A stretch of DNA of 64,000 nt. Source: Desulfurivibrionaceae bacterium. GTDB lineage: Bacteria; Desulfobacterota; Desulfobulbia; Desulfobulbales; UBA5123. A program made the position numbers and the translations under genes. The stretch's first letter is position 1. The number at the start of each line of letters is the position of its first letter. Below the pieces are notes generated by a model. That model had not been told where the DNA came from. It did no database searches and saw only the letters and a program-made list of their open reading frames with translations. The stretch is from positions 1 to 64,000 of the forward strand of contig JAQYVW010000008.1 in NCBI GenBank assembly GCA_030145325.1. The letters run 5' to 3'. Below, piece after piece: positions 40,738 to 52,300 of this stretch.

Positions 40738-41901
40738 TTAGCCCTCCCAGTAACGCAGCATAACCACCAACAACGAGTCACTGAGAATAATCAAAAAGAT
40801 GCTACTCACCACAGCCGAGGTGGTGGCGCGACCAACCCCGGCCGCCCCTCCTTCCACCTGAAAACCACGTAAACAGCCGGTCCAAGAGATTAGCAGAGCA
40901 AAAATAACAGCCTTGCCGAAGCCCCAGAAAACATCAAAGAGGTCAAGGGTGCTAATGGTCTGAGCGATGTAACCGTTAAAGGTCAGATCCAACATGGATA
41001 CACCCACCAACAGACCACCAAGAATCGCGAAGAGATCGGAGAAAAGGGTCAAGAGCGGCATCACCAAAACGGTGGCGATTAAACGCGGCATGACCAGAAA
41101 AACATGGGGATCAATGCCCATGGTAAAGAGAGCGTCAACCTCCTCGGAGATCTTCATGGTGCCGATCTCAGCGGCAAAAGCCGAGCCGGAACGGCCAGCA
41201 ACAAGGATCGCGGTCATGATTGGCCCCAGTTCCCTGGTCATGGACAAGCTAACCAGGGAAGCCACGTAGATATTGGCCCCGAACTGGGCCAACTGTACCG
41301 AGGACATAAAAGCCATGATCAGACCAAGCAGAAAACTGATCAAAGCGACAATGGGCAGGGCGTCAACCCCTACTTTCTTCATAAAAAGAAGGGTATCGTT
41401 CCCCCGGAGCAGACGGGGATGGGAACAAACCCGCAACAAGGAAAGACAAGTGTCACCTAGAAAGATCAAGCTGTGGCGCAGAGACGAAAATGCCCCCAGA
41501 GTAAAGATGCCCAGATTAGTGATTGAGTCAGTCCGTTTGCGTTTTGTTGTCGTGATCTCGGGTTGGCAGAGGTCATTAAAACGATGCCTATCCAGCATCT
41601 CGGCCACCCCCTCCGGGATATTTTCCATCCGCAAACGACCATTACGAGCAGAGACGCTGGTGACAAAACCCACCAAAACCGCCACCCCAAAATCATCGAT
41701 ATATTCAACCCCGGCCAAGTCAAGAAACAGCTGTGGCACTTTCTCTTTGTTGAGTAAGGCAACAAAATCGTTGATCACTTGGGGCGCGGAAAGCTCATCC
41801 AAATGCCCGGCAAGGGCAACAAACAGACTGCCGGGTTGGTCACGATTTACCTGGATACGGCAACGGGCTGGAGGGGTAACGCTGCTTAGCGACGATGGCA
41901 T
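40738..41901 (-). CDS. MlaE-family permease with N-terminal STAS (MlaB-like) domain
   Basis: N-terminal 'LFVALAGHLDELSAPQVINDFVALLNKEKVPQLFLDLAGVEYIDDFGVAVLVGF', then MlaE 'ALPIVALISFLLGLIMAFMSSVQL...TRELGPIMTAILVAGRSGSAFAAEIGTMKISEEVDAL'. Confidence 0.92.
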   Translation of the reverse strand: MPSSLSSVTPPARCRIQVNRDQPGSLFVALAGHLDELSAPQVINDFVALLNKEKVPQLFLDLAGVEYIDDFGVAVLVGFVTSVSARNGRLRMENIPEGVAEMLDRHRFNDLCQPEITTTKRKRTDSITNLGIFTLGAFSSLRHSLIFLGDTCLSLLRVCSHPRLLRGNDTLLFMKKVGVDALPIVALISFLLGLIMAFMSSVQLAQFGANIYVASLVSLSMTRELGPIMTAILVAGRSGSAFAAEIGTMKISEEVDALFTMGIDPHVFLVMPRLIATVLVMPLLTLFSDLFAILGGLLVGVSMLDLTFNGYIAQTISTLDLFDVFWGFGKAVIFALLISWTGCLRGFQVEGGAAGVGRATTSAVVSSIFLIILSDSLLVVMLRYWEG

Positions 41902-42036
41902 TAATGGTTCACACAGTGAATGGGAAATTACACCCCGACACAACCTGGGCAGTTAATTTTTTTGATCTCTGTTGGCGAGATTAGATATTTTTACCTTGTT
42001 GACGTTGGTTTCGCAAGGCGCTGGACAGCCCCCAAC

Positions 42037-42843
42037 TCAGACGAAGAGAACCTGATAGATAGCGAACAGGGCACAGGTGGCGAAAATACCGCCAAAGGCC
42101 GCATATAAAGCAATGGTGGCAAGAATCATCTTGTAGAGCTTGGCCCCGTAGACCCGCTTCATGGCAAGAAACAGGTAGATCACCGTGCTGACCAAGGCCA
42201 AGATGAAACCAATGGGCTTCTGAACCATATATAAGGGCAGGAAAAACATGTCCCGGAGGAAAGAAAACGACATCAAATGCAGGCAGAAGATCAAGTGCTC
42301 GACGTAATATCGTTTCTTGGCAAGAAATATAAGCTTAAAAACCACAGCGTAGATAAAAATGGCCAAAAACAGAAGCAACGAGATCTTGTTGTTCAACTGC
42401 TGATTGATGGTGCGATAAAATAGCTCATCGCTTAAAGAGCCAAGAAGTTGCTGCTTGGCTTGGATGGCTGGCAGCAAACGGTTGGTTAAGTCAAATTTAA
42501 CCAAGTGGCGAATATCAAGCAGGGCCGCCTTAGCGAAGAAGGAAAAACTGAAAAAGTACAGCATGCTCAAGACAAGATAGAGCCTGATCGGGCGGATATA
42601 TTTCTTCTTCCGCCCCAACAGATATTCATCGGTGAGCTGCCCTGGCTTTGTCACCAATAAGAGGATGGTTTTAAAGATCTTGGCATCTATATGAATGAGT
42701 TGGTAGATGATCTCGTGGAAATAATGCCGCAAAGCAAATTCATGGCGAAGGTGGATTTTCTCTCCACATTTAGAGCAGTATTTTCCGGCCAGAGGCTCGC
42801 CACAGGTGGCGCAAGGGGGGGTATTGATGGAGTCTACGGTCAA
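42037..42843 (-). CDS. DUF3667-like zinc-ribbon membrane protein
   Basis: CATCGEPLAGKYCSKCGEKIHLRHEFALRHYFHEIIYQLIHIDAKIFKTILLLVTKPGQLTDEYLLGRKKKYIRPIRLYLVLS. Confidence 0.75.
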   Translation of the reverse strand: MTVDSINTPPCATCGEPLAGKYCSKCGEKIHLRHEFALRHYFHEIIYQLIHIDAKIFKTILLLVTKPGQLTDEYLLGRKKKYIRPIRLYLVLSMLYFFSFSFFAKAALLDIRHLVKFDLTNRLLPAIQAKQQLLGSLSDELFYRTINQQLNNKISLLLFLAIFIYAVVFKLIFLAKKRYYVEHLIFCLHLMSFSFLRDMFFLPLYMVQKPIGFILALVSTVIYLFLAMKRVYGAKLYKMILATIALYAAFGGIFATCALFAIYQVLFV

Positions 42844-42909
42844 TTAACTTAAAAGGAAAAAGTCTCCGCGACCAACCGCAGGATTACCCACAAGGATTTC
42901 CCCACTTGC

Positions 42910-43446
42910 TCATCCCACCTGCAATGGTCGCCAAGCCACTGCACATTCCCCCTTGGCGGCGGCAAAATAGGCGGTATCACCGCTAATGGTGACGGAAAGA
43001 TTCATCGTTCGTTTCACCAGCGTTGCCAGCGCCTGGATACCTTCCCACGGAAACTGAAAAACAGAAACCGGCAGCTCATTGAACTTTTCTTGCCCCTGAG
43101 CCCACCAAGTATCTGATTTTGAATTGAAACTATAAACCCTCACCGCAGCCGAAAGCCGGGTGGCTTTTCTTATTCTTTCCACCGCCGGTTCCCCCACATC
43201 AATCCATAGTGATATTCGATCATCCAAGGTACAAGCCCAGATATCCGGTTCTTCCACCGCACAAAGACCTTTTGTGAAGACTAAATACTCCTCAGCATTA
43301 ATACAAAAGGCAAGAACTCGAGCCATCATCCGCTCAAGTGTCTCCGAAGGGTGTTGCGCAACGGTCAAGTTGAGGGTGTCGTAAAAATCGCGGTCGGTAT
43401 CAACTAGATCAATTTTCAATTTATAGATGGTCGGCTTCAAGGCCAT
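42910..43446 (-). CDS. yaeQ: YaeQ family protein
   Basis: YKLKIDLVDTDRDFYDTLNLTVAQHPSETLERMMARVLAFCINAEEYLVFTKGLCAVEEPDIW...ISLWIDVGEP. Confidence 0.88.
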   Translation of the reverse strand: MALKPTIYKLKIDLVDTDRDFYDTLNLTVAQHPSETLERMMARVLAFCINAEEYLVFTKGLCAVEEPDIWACTLDDRISLWIDVGEPAVERIRKATRLSAAVRVYSFNSKSDTWWAQGQEKFNELPVSVFQFPWEGIQALATLVKRTMNLSVTISGDTAYFAAAKGECAVAWRPLQVG

Positions 43447-43756
43447 GGGTAATTAGTCTCCATAAGCAAGCGCCCACGCCTTACAGCTATGGACTCTTAA
43501 TATTATTTCATATTGATTAAGAGGATGATTCCGAAGTCATATGGTAAAAGCAAGGGCAGGATATGCAATTGTTAACAGTGGCGAGATGATTTAGCCATCA
43601 CAATTCGACAACAAAGACAAGGATCGCCTCACCTTGTACCCTGTAAGGAAAACTTAAAAAAAAACGTCTAAAACCCTCAGTCGTTGCCAGCCTGGTTTTT
43701 TGTGAGTAGCATCGGCCACAGCCGATCAGAAATAATCCTGCGAGCAAACACATCCC

Positions 43757-44533
43757 ATGACCATGGCACCCTCTATTTCTATCCCCCCAAACTCTCCAAC
43801 CCACTGTTCTGGATATTGTCGCCGTTGCGGCAGAGATCATCTCCTCGAACAAGGCGGAAGCAGAAAAGAGGCCCTGACCCTGATGGCTGAACTTGAAAAA
43901 ATGGGCCGGATAGACCTCTTGGCCAGCGACCAAGAAGCCGACCCTCATCTTAGCCTAAACTATCTGGATGGCCCGGCCCTCGGGCAGATGTTCGGGGTTC
44001 TGGAATACCAAGCCCCAGATGGTAAGCGGGGCGTATTGCGTGCCTTTTCAGGTCAATACAACGGCAGGTGGCAGGTGGCAGGATGGGCCCCCCCTCTCTT
44101 TGCGGAAGAGATCTGGCAGGAGACAAATTACCCCATGGAGCGACAGATTAAAGCTCTTAGCCAAATCATCCAACAGCTACCCACCGACGATCTCCACCGT
44201 TTGCAACTGATTCAAAAACGCCGAGCCCTTTCACAACAACTAATGAAGGATCTCCACGCCGTCTACTGCCTCAATAATTTCCGCGGTGAAAGCAAATCCC
44301 TTGCCGATGTCTTTCTGGACAAGAAGGGCATTCCCACCGGCACCGGCGACTGTTGCGCCCCCAAACTGCTTAACTACGCCGCCCGCCATCGGCTAACTCC
44401 CCTTGGCATCAGCGAGTTTTACATGGGTCGGCAAAATCGTTCCCAGACCAAACAACATGGAGCTTTCTACCCATCTTGTTCAGGAAAGTGCCAACCCATT
44501 CTCGGTTTTCTACTCTGCGGCCTGGATGATTAA
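43757..44533 (+). CDS. RluA-associated N-terminal-domain-like protein (standalone)
   Basis: GTGDCCAPKLLNYAARHRLTPLGISEFYMGRQNRSQTKQHGAFYPSCSGKCQPILGFLLCGLDD matches the N-terminal half of a pseudouridine synthase group, but no PSUS catalytic domain follows. Confidence 0.55.
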   Translation: MTMAPSISIPPNSPTHCSGYCRRCGRDHLLEQGGSRKEALTLMAELEKMGRIDLLASDQEADPHLSLNYLDGPALGQMFGVLEYQAPDGKRGVLRAFSGQYNGRWQVAGWAPPLFAEEIWQETNYPMERQIKALSQIIQQLPTDDLHRLQLIQKRRALSQQLMKDLHAVYCLNNFRGESKSLADVFLDKKGIPTGTGDCCAPKLLNYAARHRLTPLGISEFYMGRQNRSQTKQHGAFYPSCSGKCQPILGFLLCGLDD

Positions 44534-44728
44534 AACACCCTCTCTTTTCGACAATTCAGCCGCCACCTTCTTTTATCCAGCCCCAAAGTACCATCTGGAC
44601 TATTATGGGCAGAACCAACTACTGTTACCAATACTACGGCAAAAACTCGCTCTATGACTTGTCCAAGACAAGATCTTGGACAAGAAACGAGACTCATTAA
44701 TGAACTCAGCACTGGTTAAAAGGGCATC

Positions 44729-44842
44729 AATGATGTCATCGCAGCGAACAAACCCTGCGACAGGTTGGACCTATTGGGAGGTGGCGGGTTCCCTAAATGC
44801 TCGCCACGCGGAGGTTTGTTGAGCATTCATGATGCCATCATT
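44729..44842. repeat. Imperfect inverted-repeat intergenic element
   Basis: AATGATGTCATC...GAACAAACC ... GGTTTGTTGAGC...GATGCCATCATT. Confidence 0.45.
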
Positions 44843-45022
44843 CATTATCTGCTGATTTTTTTTACTTTGACGTTATCGTCTCTTGCAATCAGGCCGAGGT
44901 AGCGTCTAAATTATAAAAGAAATTGACAATTACTTATCACCTTACTAAAAATATTTTCTAAGAGATCAACAATATATTTGATATAAATAAAACTAAACCG
45001 ACAGGAACAATTAGGCAAAATT

Positions 45023-46342
45023 ATGAATCGATTAATTTCGCTAACGCTTCTTTCTTTCTTATTTGTTTTCCAGGCCCATGCTGCTGATCTTGTAAGCATA
45101 GATCAATTTGGCAAAGGCAAGCAAGCTTTTGCCGTGAGCAATTATTCTGAAGCCTACGACCATTTTTACCAAGCATTCCTCCATGATCCAACCAACAAAA
45201 ACATCAATTTCTACCTGGCACGGTCTGCCTTTGAAAAGGGCGACTATGAGACTGCGGTCATGGCCTATGAACGAATTCTCCTGCAAGATCCAGAAGCATC
45301 ACGAGTAAAGCTGGAGTTAGCACGCACATACTACAAGCTCAAGTCCTACGAGATGGCCAAACAGTATTTCAAGGAGGTTCTGGCGACAAATCCACCAGAA
45401 GCCGTGTGGAGTAATATCAAAAGATTTATAACCTCCATCGACGAGGCAGACAAACGCCATTTCTTCAACGGAATGGTTACGGTGGGACTCAGTTACGATG
45501 ACAACATTCGCACGGCTCCAACCGGAGAGACAGTAAACACCATCATCGGAGATATAACTCTTACCGGCAACACCGCCACGCCAATCAAAAATTATTTATT
45601 GAATACCACCGCCGTCCTTAATCATATCTATCGTTTCGACAACAAAAAATACACCTGGAAAACCAACATTACAAATTATAATGCATTCAATGAAACCGCC
45701 AAGGATCTGGATATTAATTTCCTCGGACTCAGCACTGGGCTTGTCTACCAGAAAGAAAAATTTTTATTGCAAGGAAATGCCATCGGCAACCAAGTCGACC
45801 TTGGCTATGATCACTACCTTGGCACCTTCGGCGTGGGTGGATCTGCAACCTATGTAAATTCCCAGAAGATGCTCCTGACCCTCAACGCCACCCTACAAGA
45901 GAAAAATTTCTACCTGGACGAAGACAAAGATTCGACCAATTTTAATATTAACGGTGGGCCAATCTTTAATTTGGGCAAAACCAGGATCAGTTTCACCCTT
46001 GGGCGCGAGATAGAGAGTGCCGAAACTGAACAGAATAGCTATCAGCGCACTTCAGCCAGCCTCCGTTGCGACCAGATCCTGCCCCATGATTTTAATTTAT
46101 ATGCCAGCGTCCGCATACAGGATACTGGCTATCAGGGCATCGAAGCCCTTTTTGGCAAAACCCGCTCCGACAAAAGTAAGGATCTCTCATGCGGACTTTC
46201 CAAAACTTTATGGAATTCTAAAGACAAGAGCAACAGCATAATAGGACAAATCAGCAACACTTACACCGACATAAAATCCAATTGTGATATCTACACCTAT
46301 AGAAAAAACGTCACCGCAACTTCATTGACTTATACATTTTAA
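45023..46342 (+). CDS. Signal peptide + TPR + outer-membrane beta-barrel; Slam (DUF560)-like
   Basis: Signal peptide ending FQAHAAD; TPR-like repeats (DHFYQAFLHDPTNKNINFYLARSAFEKGDYETAVMAYERILLQDPEASRVKLELARTYYKLKSYEMAKQYFKEVL); 'VTVGLSYDDNIRTAP' then alternating strands ending in F. Confidence 0.7.
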   Translation: MNRLISLTLLSFLFVFQAHAADLVSIDQFGKGKQAFAVSNYSEAYDHFYQAFLHDPTNKNINFYLARSAFEKGDYETAVMAYERILLQDPEASRVKLELARTYYKLKSYEMAKQYFKEVLATNPPEAVWSNIKRFITSIDEADKRHFFNGMVTVGLSYDDNIRTAPTGETVNTIIGDITLTGNTATPIKNYLLNTTAVLNHIYRFDNKKYTWKTNITNYNAFNETAKDLDINFLGLSTGLVYQKEKFLLQGNAIGNQVDLGYDHYLGTFGVGGSATYVNSQKMLLTLNATLQEKNFYLDEDKDSTNFNINGGPIFNLGKTRISFTLGREIESAETEQNSYQRTSASLRCDQILPHDFNLYASVRIQDTGYQGIEALFGKTRSDKSKDLSCGLSKTLWNSKDKSNSIIGQISNTYTDIKSNCDIYTYRKNVTATSLTYTF

Positions 46343-46393
46343 TTTTCAGCTTAATAGCCCAATGAGGAGATCCACTCCCCATTTTTTGAAACA

Positions 46394-49300
46394 ATGAGGC
46401 ATCTCATGCATCAGAAAAAATCGACCACTGGTTCAATCCTTCTTTTGGTGGCGCTCCTGCTCTCCTGCGCCATCCCCGTTTTCGCAGCCAACTCTTCACC
46501 AGGCAAGGCTGTAGCAACAGTCGTCGCGCTGCGAGGCAAGGTTGTGGCCTTAAACACGGGCGGAGAACAGCGCCAATTGGCCATCAAGGGAAAGATATTT
46601 CAGTCAGATACAATTAAAACTGACGCCCGCGGCCGGATTCAATTCCTTTTCACCGATAACACCATCATCAGTCTCGGCCAGCGAGCGGAAATGAAAATTG
46701 ACAAGTATCAGTGGCAAAACACCTCTACTGACACCCTCAAGACCACCGTCAAGGAGGGTGCCTTCCGGGTCATGGGCGGAACTCTTGCCAAATCTACTCC
46801 GCAAAATTTCACCACCGAAACACCCAGCGCCACCATCGGCATTCGTGGCTCCATGTATGCTGGACGGGTCAAAGGGCAGATGCTTTCAGTTGTCTTTCAG
46901 GGCGGTAAGGGCATCTTTGTCCGCAACCCCGCTGGTGTAGTGGAAATCAGTAAACCCGGCTTCGGTACCCGGGTGCTCTCCCCTACCGCTGCTCCTGCCC
47001 CCCCGACAAAATTCAGCAGCGCCGAAATCAGCAAAATCAGCAATGGTGTTGATCAAGATGAACCGAAAGATGTGCCACCCGCTGAGGAAAAACCGGCGGA
47101 TCAGAAAAAAGATGATTCCCCCAGCGATAATCCACCCAGCGACAATCCCCCCAGCGATAATCCACCCAACGACAATCCACCCAGCGATAATCCACCCAGC
47201 GATAATCCACCCAGCGATCCTACGGACTGGACCGAATACCCCGACACCGGCCCTGACACCGGCCCCGACTTAGCCCCTCCTAGCTTCCCCGAGCCGCCAC
47301 CGGTTATCCCTATTCCTGATCCGCCCGAGGTGTTTGTGCCGCCTATTATTGTCACCCCCGCTTACACCGGCGCTACTCTTACGGCCACCGAGAACTATGC
47401 AACCACTCCCCCGCTGTTCACTTGGGGGCAAGACAGCCTCTCCCTGGCAGATGACCTTACCGCCATCAGCGGTAACATCACCGCCCCGGATGGCACCTTA
47501 GTGCCATTCTCCCTCCCAAGTTTCACCCCCACCGATACAACCTATAATTTTGCCAGCATTTATTCTGGATCAGATTATAGCCAAACCCAGGAAATAACCA
47601 TTCAAGGAAACAGCTTATCCTTGGATGGAATCAATTACACCGCCGACAACCTCGGGGAATTTTTCACCTATAACCGCTATTTTTACAGCGCCGATCTAAT
47701 TTTGCAGGAATTTGGCTTTGCCGGTACCCCCTCTCCCTCTGCACCCTCCACCGGCATCAACGTTTATTCCGGTACCATGACCGGTTCCTTGCAAGGCGCA
47801 GACTTTGACGACACCATCCCTGCCCTGCCAAATATCGGCGGCCTAGCCACTATCAAAACCAACTTCACCAACCACACCGTCTTCGGCTATTATCAAGATG
47901 ATCAGGATCAAGCCTCCTTCTCCACGCCCATGGAGGATGGTTTTTTCTTCGCCACCACTTCAGGCCATGATTTGACCGATATCACTTTCTTCGGTTCTGG
48001 TGAAGATTTAAACGATGACTTTGTCCTCAACATGGCCACGGCAAAATCTGCGGATTTCTACGGCAGCGCCAATCAGGGTTTCGGCTGGAGCGCAACAGGT
48101 GATGCCATTGCAACTGTCAACAACACCGACGTTGGTGATTTCAAGGTAATCGGCGCCGCGTTCCTTGAGCAAACCCTCACTGCTCCCACCACCGACAAGA
48201 CATGGAATGGTTTTGCCACTGGCTTAAGTGAATTTACCAATCTTTCGACATCCACCACCAGCTACACCATTAACAAGAACTCCAGTGATTCGGCAACCGA
48301 TCTCGTCGTCTCTTTGGGCGCAACCACCGGTTTGGTGGGCGGCTCAATCAACATGGCTGACAACGACAGCGCCAATCCATTCTCCATCAACCTTGGCACC
48401 GATGCCAGCGCCTACATCGATGACTCATGGTTTGCGGCCATGACCACCTCATCTATTTCTGCTGCCACCAAAGGCCTCTTCATCCCCGAGCTGACCGACC
48501 CTCAATGGTCACAGTATTTCACCTGGGGATGGTGGGGGTTAACCCCCTATGCAAACGGAACATCTAAAGTCGAGATGGATGGATTATGGGTTGCCGGCGA
48601 ACGATCCGCCAATCTCCCGGCAACAACCGGTTTAGCCCTCTCCGACCTGCTGGGCCAGGGAAGCGGCATCACCGGCCATTATGCAGGACAAGCCGAAGTA
48701 AATATCGGCAATGCAACGACCGGTGGATACAATGAGTATACCGGCAGCTCTGTTTTCGATATTGATTTCAGCACAAGTACATTTAATAACGGTAGCATTG
48801 ATTTCAATACCGCCAGCGGCCCTACGTTCTCCAACATCACCGGCAATGTGGACGCCAACGGCATCCATGCCACCACCCTTGATCTTGACGGCACAAGTAT
48901 GGGAGCAGCTTTTTTCGGTCTCGATGGAGATTTTTTCGGCAACGATCTTGCCGCTCTGGCTGGAAATTTCTTCGCCCAGGACTCCACTTACTACTATAGC
49001 GGCATCTTCGGTGGCGATCTTGACAGCAACGGGATTGTAATCCCGACCCCACCAAACACCTTCGCCCTCAGCGGCAACTTCATCTCAACCCTTAACAATT
49101 TCACCGATGTCCAGGAATCATGGTGGTACGGCCCCACAACCCCTCTTACAATTGATGTTAGCTCCGGTCTCCTCTCGGGGACCCTGGTGGCTCAAGACAG
49201 CACGCCCATCCCCATCAATCTATCTCTTCCTTCTTCAGTCGAGCCCACCGCAACCTATGATCCCCTGCTGGTTACATACGACGACATTGTTTCTTTCTCA

Positions 49301-52300
49301 ACCGACCTTACCGGTACCACCCAAACCACCGACTACTATCTCTCCTATGATAACCTGGGAGAATTCTTCACCTATAAAAGCGATCTTTTTTTTACCGAAA
49401 CCATAACAGATTACATGTTTACCGATTTCGGCTATGCCGGTATCCCGTCGACAACCCTTCCCACCGACGGCATTGTCAAATATTCCGGCCAGATGTCCGG
49501 AGAGATATCTAACTACACTACTGCTCCGAACATGTTTATCTGGGAAGAAGAAGACATCTTAGGCGACATGAAAATCATTGCCAATTTCAAAAACAACACC
49601 GTACTTGGCTACTTTGAGGATTGGGGAGTCGGCTTTTCGCATTTTCCAATTGAAGACGGTTTTTTCATCGGCACCATCAGCGGCACCGATGTCACCGCTA
49701 TCACCTTTGTCGCAGGTGGTAACGATTTTAACGGAACACCGCTTCTCTCCCTATCCACAACCGGCACCGCCAACTTTTTCGGCAGCGCCCAGCAGGGATT
49801 TGGCCTGTCGCTCACCGGCGACACCTATTTTGAACCGACGGCAACCCAAGTCGGCAATTTCAATCTGCTGGCCGCAGGGTTCCAGGATTCAGCCCTTGCC
49901 GCTCCGTCAGGCAGTAAATCCTGGAACGGTTTTGCCATTGAAACGGCTTATCAGTATAGCGACCTCACCGACAACACCCTGCTTAACACCTACTGGGTTG
50001 CTAATACCGATGACCTGGCAAGCAACTTCACTCTTACCTTGAACGCCGACACCGGCACGGTGGCAGGCACCATGGCCACCACCGATGCCTATGGCTCTAG
50101 CCAAACCTTATCACTTGGCGAGACCGGCTCAGTCCTTAACGCCTATATCGATGACACACATTTCCTGACCGGTATTTATTCCAGCCAAGCTGCCAACAAC
50201 CTGGGCGGACTTTTAGTAACGCAAAGAGATGAGGTGCAATGGTCCAGCTTTTTCAGCTGGGGCGAGTGGGGAGAGATTCAAGCCGATGCCACAGCCACCA
50301 CCAGCACCCAGACGCAAGGACTATGGCTTGCTGGCGAATTAAGCAACACTCTTGTCCCCACCTACCTTTCCAGCCTCCTCAGCACTGGCACTAATCTCAC
50401 CGGTAATTACCAGGGAGGAGCGACTATAATCACAAGTATTTCAGATCCAGACTATAGTATCTACTTCAATGAAGAACATATCGGAGTATCTAATTTTGAA
50501 ATAAACTTTACCAACAATTCATTTACAGGGATGATTGATTTCTCTTCTTCCTACGGTCCATACTTTGACAATATATCAGGCACCGTTAATGGAACCGGCA
50601 TCCATGCCGACAACTTGCGCGCCAACGGTGTTACCCTTGCTTCAACTGACTTTAACCTTGACGGAGATTTTTTCGGCTCGGGGCTGAATGCCCTGGGTGG
50701 CAGTTTTTGGGCCATAATTGATAGCTACGCTGTTGGCACCGGCATCTTTGGTGGCGATCTTGACAGCAACGGGATTGCCGAAACCAGCACCACCTCATCA
50801 GTGCTGGCCATGACCGGCAAGTTGAGTGGAGTTGTCACCGGCTCCGGGACCGGCTCTCCGTCACCAGCCCCTGGGATTTGGCTGGGTGATGTTACAACCG
50901 CCAGTTCCACTGACGGTACGCTGACCGGTTCCGCCGGGGTTACCGAACTTATTACTTCCGACACCGCCACCTTGGACTTTGGCTTCCTGATGGAACCATA
51001 CGATCCAACCAACACCTATTTCGAGATATTTCCAGAGGAGCAAGGTGTCACCCTTGACCGGCACGGGCTAACCATGAGCAACCTGTCGGTGCATACCGAA
51101 ACATTAGGGGAATTTGCCATCTTCTCCGGCACGGTCACTGACGGCACCGCAACTTGGAATGAATTGGGATTCGTTGGCGAAGAAACTTCGTCCACTATCC
51201 TTACCTCTCTGCCGGGAACAGACTTGATCGAGTCTTATAACGGTCATGCCCTTTACGCTATCCAAGATCAACTGGGGAACATTGGATCCGAAGCAACCGG
51301 CTTACATCTGGAATTTAACTGGCACACAGGTAAGGTCGTCGGCCTCATCAAAGAGGCAACATTTATCAACCACCCCGTCATTTTCTATGGCGACGTCTCC
51401 TCAACCGGATTGACCAATATATCCTTTTTAGGTGGGGGCATTAGCGATCATTGGGATACAACCTCAACCCCTTACGTAGTAGCTTCCTATAACGAATTAT
51501 TCTCTTTTGACGGTACCTTAGATTTCAACAGTTTCTACGGCAGTGAACATCAGGGGATCGGCGCTACGTTCTCGGGAACTACCCCGTTCATTTACGACCC
51601 CGCGGCTTCTGCCGCTGATTGGAACACAACCATTGCCGCGGTCAAGGATCCCTACTCGCCAAATACCGACTCCCTCTCTTTTACCGGTATCGACTCTTGG
51701 GAAGGATTTGCGGTGAGCGGCACAACCCTAATGAGCACCGATCCCAGTCAACTTTCGTTCACAATCGACAAAGACACCGGCCTTGTCACCTCGGGTGATC
51801 TATCTCTGCAATGCGTGCTAGGAGGGGACTTTGCCGTTAATAATGTAGAAATCGGCGGCACAAACGGCTCGGCCTATGCAAGCAATAAAGCCTTTGTGGC
51901 AGAAATGGGCTGTTCTACCAATGACTGTATTGCTACCCTTGATGACTTAGCCAACCCGATCAATGTTGGCTTGGAGGCCCTTGGCAACTACATGTTTAGC
52001 TCTCCTGATTCATTTTATGGCAACGATTACACGGCCTGGGGCTACTGGCAGGTTACCTATACTGACCCGACCACAAGCAAGGTAACCATTACCCCCGGCC
52101 TATGGACAGCAGGTCACGAGAGAACCCCGGCCACCGTGGTGCAAGGATTAATCGCCGACACTGCGCTTATCACCGGCACCTACAACGGCGAAGCACATGC
52201 CCTGCGCAACTACAGCACTTTCATTGACCGGGTTAACGGGACCTCCGACCTGACCGTTGACTTCAACGCCAGAAACGTAACCGGCACCATGGATTTTGCC

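Noticed and set aside
47120-47218. Possible CRISPR-like array
   Set aside because: Units are contiguous with no spacers and are in frame with the FecR protein.
47101-47355. Minus-strand ORF of GGLSLGGLSLGG repeats
   Set aside because: Antisense of the (DNPPS)n repeat; an artefact of 15-bp tandem repeats.
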